Shown: piece by piece, positions 61,308 to 64,000 of the stretch
Numbering within the stretch: the stretch's first letter is position 1
Layout: each line of letters opens with the position of its first letter
Origin: Candidatus Obscuribacterales bacterium
Lineage (GTDB): Bacteria; Cyanobacteriota; Vampirovibrionia; Obscuribacterales; Obscuribacteraceae
DNA: 64,000 nucleotides
NCBI GenBank assembly: GCA_020050685.1
Contig: JAGVKG010000040.1
Span: 62,001-126,000, forward strand
Direction of reading: 5' to 3'
Made by a program: the position numbers and the translations under genes
Notes under the pieces: generated by a model
Database searches by the model: none
What the model was told of the DNA's origin: nothing
Seen by the model: the letters and a program-made list of their open reading frames with translations, nothing else

Positions 61308-63140
61308 ATGTTCAAAAAAATACTAATTGCTAATCGCGGTGAAATTGCTGTCCGCATTTGGAAAGCAGCAAAAGAGCTTGGTATCAAAGTTGTGGCCTGC
61401 GCGTCCGAGCCGGATAGGCAGGCTTTGCATGTGCGTCTTGCCGACGAGGTCTACATTCTTTCAGGCGAGCCGACAAAAGTTTATTTGGATGGTCCGCAAA
61501 TTATTGAAGCGGCCAAGCGCGCAGGTGCCGAGGCCATTCATCCGGGTTATGGATTTTTGGCTGAGAATGCCGACTTTGCTCGTCAGTGCGGCGAGGCTGG
61601 CATTGTCTTCATCGGACCGCAGCCGGATGTAATTGCTGCCATGGGATCGAAAGTGGAAGCCCGTCGTTTGATGAGTAAGGCTGGTGTGCCAGTGGTGCCC
61701 GGTACGATTGATCCAGTGACGGAAGTTTCGGCTGTGCAAGAACTTGGTAGCAAATTTGGCTATCCCATTGCGATTAAGGCGGCTGCCGGTGGTGGTGGCA
61801 GAGGCTTGCGTGTGGTGCGTTCGGCCGATGAAGTGGAAAAGGCTTTGGCCGGTGCACAACGTGAAGGTCTAAATTATTTTGGCTCAAACGAAGTTTACGT
61901 CGAAAAATATCTTGAGCGTCCGCACCATGTGGAAGTGCAGATTATTGGCGACAATCAAGGCAATGTGGTGCATTTGTTTGAGCGCGATTGCTCAGCTCAA
62001 CGCCGCCACCAAAAACTAACGGAAGAGTCGCCCGCACCAAAACTTTCTCAAACCGTGCGCGCCAAACTTTTGGATGCTGCCTGCAAAGCCGCTTCTGCTC
62101 TCAAGTACAGATCGGCAGGAACCATTGAATGTTTGGTTTGGGGCGAAGAGTTTTACTTCTTGGAAGTGAATACGCGCGTGCAAGTTGAACATCCGATTAC
62201 GGAAATGGTTACCGGTATTGACATTGTCAAAGAACAAATTCGCATTGCCGCAGGACTGCCACTTTCTTTCAAACAAGCGGATGTGGTGGCACGTGGCGTA
62301 GCAATTGAATGCCGTATTAACGCCGAAGATCCATTCAAGAGTTTCATGCCGCAACCGGGTAAGGTAACGAAATTTAGTGTTCCCAATATCCCTTGGGTGC
62401 GAGTCGATTCGGCTTGTTATGACGGCTATGAAATTCTGCCTTTCTATGATTCTTTGATTGCCAAGCTTGTGGTCTGGGGTCGCGATCGGGATGAAGCAAT
62501 TGCCCGTACGGAATTTGCTCTCAAGAATTTGGTAATTGATGGTGTGCAAACAACCATTCCATTCCATGTTTGGTTGTTGCAGCAAGAGGCATTCAAAAAT
62601 GGTGATGTTGATACCACTTGGGTGGAAGCACATGCTAAAGATATGGTGGCAGAAAAAGATGCCATCAACGCCAGCTTGGGTGTGAAAGCAGATTTGACTG
62701 CCAAGCCGGATTCCGCAAATTCAGATGCGCCACAAATCACTCGGCTTGCCGAAAGACAATTTGAAGTTACAGTCAATCAACGCGTCTTCACTGTCGGTGT
62801 CTCTGAGCTTGCCGACAGCGCTCGGATTGAATCAGTCAAGCCAATTACCAAAACTAAATCTCAGCCAACACCAGCTCGTGCGCTGGCTCGTCCGGAGTCA
62901 GTCAAGCCTGAAACAAATGGACATTCTGGTAATGTCAAATCGGAAATGCATGGTTTGGTAAAAGAGATTCTGGTTAAACCAGGCGAGAATGTCAAAGTCG
63001 GTCAGCGGCTTTTGATTCTCGAGGCCATGAAGATGGAATCGGAAATTCTCGCTAAACGCGAAGGCAAAATTGCCTCAATCAATGTGAAGGCTGGCGAAAC
63101 AGTTGAAGCAAAAGCTTTGCTTCTTGTGATTTCCGACTAA
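61308..63140 (+). CDS. Biotin carboxylase fused to biotin carboxyl carrier domain
   Basis: The protein has 610 residues from ATG 61308. Residues 1-450 are biotin carboxylase: 'KKILIANRGEIAVRIWKAAK', ATP loop 'KAAAGGGGRGLRVVRS', 'ERDCSAQRRHQKLTEESPAP' and 'EFYFLEVNTRVQVEHPITEM'. A linker rich in Lys/Pro/Thr with 'ETNGHSGN' leads to a BCCP domain (about 540-610) with the biotinyl Lys in 'ILEAMKMESEI'. Alpha subunits of this kind serve acetyl-, propionyl- or methylcrotonyl-CoA carboxylases; no carboxyltransferase is in the window, so the substrate is open. It is 13 bases before ispF. Confidence 0.92.
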   Translation: MFKKILIANRGEIAVRIWKAAKELGIKVVACASEPDRQALHVRLADEVYILSGEPTKVYLDGPQIIEAAKRAGAEAIHPGYGFLAENADFARQCGEAGIVFIGPQPDVIAAMGSKVEARRLMSKAGVPVVPGTIDPVTEVSAVQELGSKFGYPIAIKAAAGGGGRGLRVVRSADEVEKALAGAQREGLNYFGSNEVYVEKYLERPHHVEVQIIGDNQGNVVHLFERDCSAQRRHQKLTEESPAPKLSQTVRAKLLDAACKAASALKYRSAGTIECLVWGEEFYFLEVNTRVQVEHPITEMVTGIDIVKEQIRIAAGLPLSFKQADVVARGVAIECRINAEDPFKSFMPQPGKVTKFSVPNIPWVRVDSACYDGYEILPFYDSLIAKLVVWGRDRDEAIARTEFALKNLVIDGVQTTIPFHVWLLQQEAFKNGDVDTTWVEAHAKDMVAEKDAINASLGVKADLTAKPDSANSDAPQITRLAERQFEVTVNQRVFTVGVSELADSARIESVKPITKTKSQPTPARALARPESVKPETNGHSGNVKSEMHGLVKEILVKPGENVKVGQRLLILEAMKMESEILAKREGKIASINVKAGETVEAKALLLVISD

Positions 63141-63153
63141 CAGGGAAAGAACA

Positions 63154-63636
63154 ATGCGCATCGGTAATGGTTTTGATTTGCATCCTTTAGTGCCAGGCAG
63201 AGAATTTGTTTTGGGCGGCGTAAAAATCCCGCACGAAAAAGGTCCTGCTGGTCACTCTGATGGTGACGTACTGTTGCACGCAATAATTGATGCCTTGCTT
63301 GGTGCCGCAGCCCTTGGTGATATTGGTTGCTGGTTCCCACCTGATGATCCTGCCTGCAAGGACATTGATAGTTTGGTGATGTTGCATAAAGTCAGAGCGG
63401 CAATTATTGAGCGCAATTATCAAATCAGCAATATCGACTCAGTGGTTGTTTGCGAAGAGCCAAAACTGTCACCACATTTTGCTAACATACGAGAAACTAT
63501 TTGCAAAGCACTTGAATTGGAAATGGATCAAGTGAGTGTCAAAGCGAAGACTGCCGAAAAGATTGGCGCGATTGGCAAAGGCGAGGCTATCTCTGCCTAT
63601 GCCGTTGTCTTGCTTGAACAATGGGAAAGCTTTTAA
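63154..63636 (+). CDS. ispF: 2-C-methyl-D-erythritol 2,4-cyclodiphosphate synthase
   Basis: The protein has 160 residues, family length. Zinc ligands are in 'GNGFDLHPL' and 'GPAGHSDGDVLLHAIIDALL'; 'GDIGCWFPPDDP' and 'VKAKTAEKIGAIGKGEAISA' complete the signature. It is the fifth step of the MEP pathway, matching ispH at the other end of the window. It is probably cotranscribed with the upstream biotin carboxylase. Confidence 0.97.
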   Translation: MRIGNGFDLHPLVPGREFVLGGVKIPHEKGPAGHSDGDVLLHAIIDALLGAAALGDIGCWFPPDDPACKDIDSLVMLHKVRAAIIERNYQISNIDSVVVCEEPKLSPHFANIRETICKALELEMDQVSVKAKTAEKIGAIGKGEAISAYAVVLLEQWESF

Positions 63637-63697
63637 TCTGGGTACAAAATAAAAGCATTCACTAAGTTGTGAGTGGCAAATAAAATCGGTAAATGGC

Positions 63698-64000
63698 ATG
63701 AGAAAGACACTCAGGCAGAAATTTTATCGGCAGCTTTCGGCAGAGGCCTGGCCTGTGCCTGGTCTTTCGCCCTGCAATAAAGTGGTCGCATCTGTAATTA
63801 TCGCGAGTATTGTTATCGTCGTTCTTGAAACTGAACCACGATTTTATTTGGCCTATCAGCGCGAGTTTATTATTGCCGACATAATCATTAGTTGGTTATT
63901 TGCGATTGAATATGCATTTCGACTCTGGGTGATGGGCGAAGATCCCAGATACCGAGGATTTGAAGGGCGCATCAAATACATGTTCACATTGCGCTCAGTT
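63698..64000 (+). CDS. Voltage-gated-type ion channel (5' part)
   Basis: 101 codons from ATG 63698 run off the window. The first membrane segment is 'VVASVIIASIVIVVLETEP', then 'EFIIADIIISWLFAIEYAFR' followed by 'LWVMGEDPRYRGFEG', the S1-S2 pattern of Kv-like potassium channels and the ion_trans family. The pore and S4 lie outside, so selectivity cannot be read. Confidence 0.75.
   Translation, partial: MRKTLRQKFYRQLSAEAWPVPGLSPCNKVVASVIIASIVIVVLETEPRFYLAYQREFIIADIIISWLFAIEYAFRLWVMGEDPRYRGFEGRIKYMFTLRSV

Overview
The window looks like a chromosome segment of a non-phototrophic member of the Cyanobacteriota, possibly Vampirovibrionia/Melainabacteria such as Obscuribacterales. The best evidence is IspH, which has the long cyanobacterial form with its N-terminal extension, and an Hfq of cyanobacterial flavour. 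No photosynthesis gene is visible. The placement is inference; base composition is moderate and fairly even. I found no rRNA, tRNA, insertion sequence or CRISPR array. Genes are dense and no gene-free stretch exceeds 300 bases.

Left part (1-19.5 kb): the 3' end of a giant secreted beta-helix protein made of a roughly 690-bp super-repeat; ispH; small secreted proteins; a protein with an N-terminal domain, coiled coil and nuclease-like C-terminus beside a hybrid histidine kinase whose ATP-binding lobe is degenerate; a CHAP-like cysteine hydrolase; polyphosphate kinase ppk1; and pterin dehydratase. Copies of a REP-like inverted repeat lie at 8.5 and 10.5 kb. A four-unit 11-bp direct repeat resembling a PhoB/OmpR operator lies in front of a secreted TonB-C-like protein.

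Accessory island (20.2-22.95 kb): a ribbon-helix-helix antitoxin with what looks like the stump of a PIN toxin, a DUF1016 PD-(D/E)XK nuclease, a stand-alone TOTE-type archaeo-eukaryotic primase overlapping it, and a scrap resembling a HigB/Gp49 toxin. This is the most defence-like part of the window, and the nuclease-primase pair may be a reduced conflict system.

Biosynthetic operon (22.9-42.3 kb): reading leftward, a ceramide-glucosyltransferase-like GT2, a 2924-residue synthase (two FMN enoyl-reductase-like domains, KS, AT, one ACP, KR, DH), a 1667-residue synthase (KS, AT, DH, phosphopantetheinyl transferase), an S41 protease split by one in-frame TAG, and a nucleotidyltransferase translationally coupled to it. 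A GH3-type acyl-adenylating enzyme is transcribed divergently from a shared palindromic promoter. The set could make a long polyketide or polyunsaturated acyl chain that is glycosylated or amidated, by analogy with PUFA synthases and heterocyst glycolipid synthases.

Right part (42.3-64 kb): mostly housekeeping and cell-shape genes: TM2 protein, VOC protein, J-domain protein, rimO, an orphan HicB, rodZ, an RsuA/RluB-type pseudouridine synthase that probably starts at CTG, a YtxH-DUF948-YtxH envelope operon, coaBC, metG, an FHA protein, the elongasome operon mreB-mreC-mreD-mrdA preceded by hfq, 3-hydroxyacyl-CoA dehydrogenase, a biotin carboxylase-BCCP fusion, ispF, and the start of a voltage-gated-type ion channel that runs off the end.
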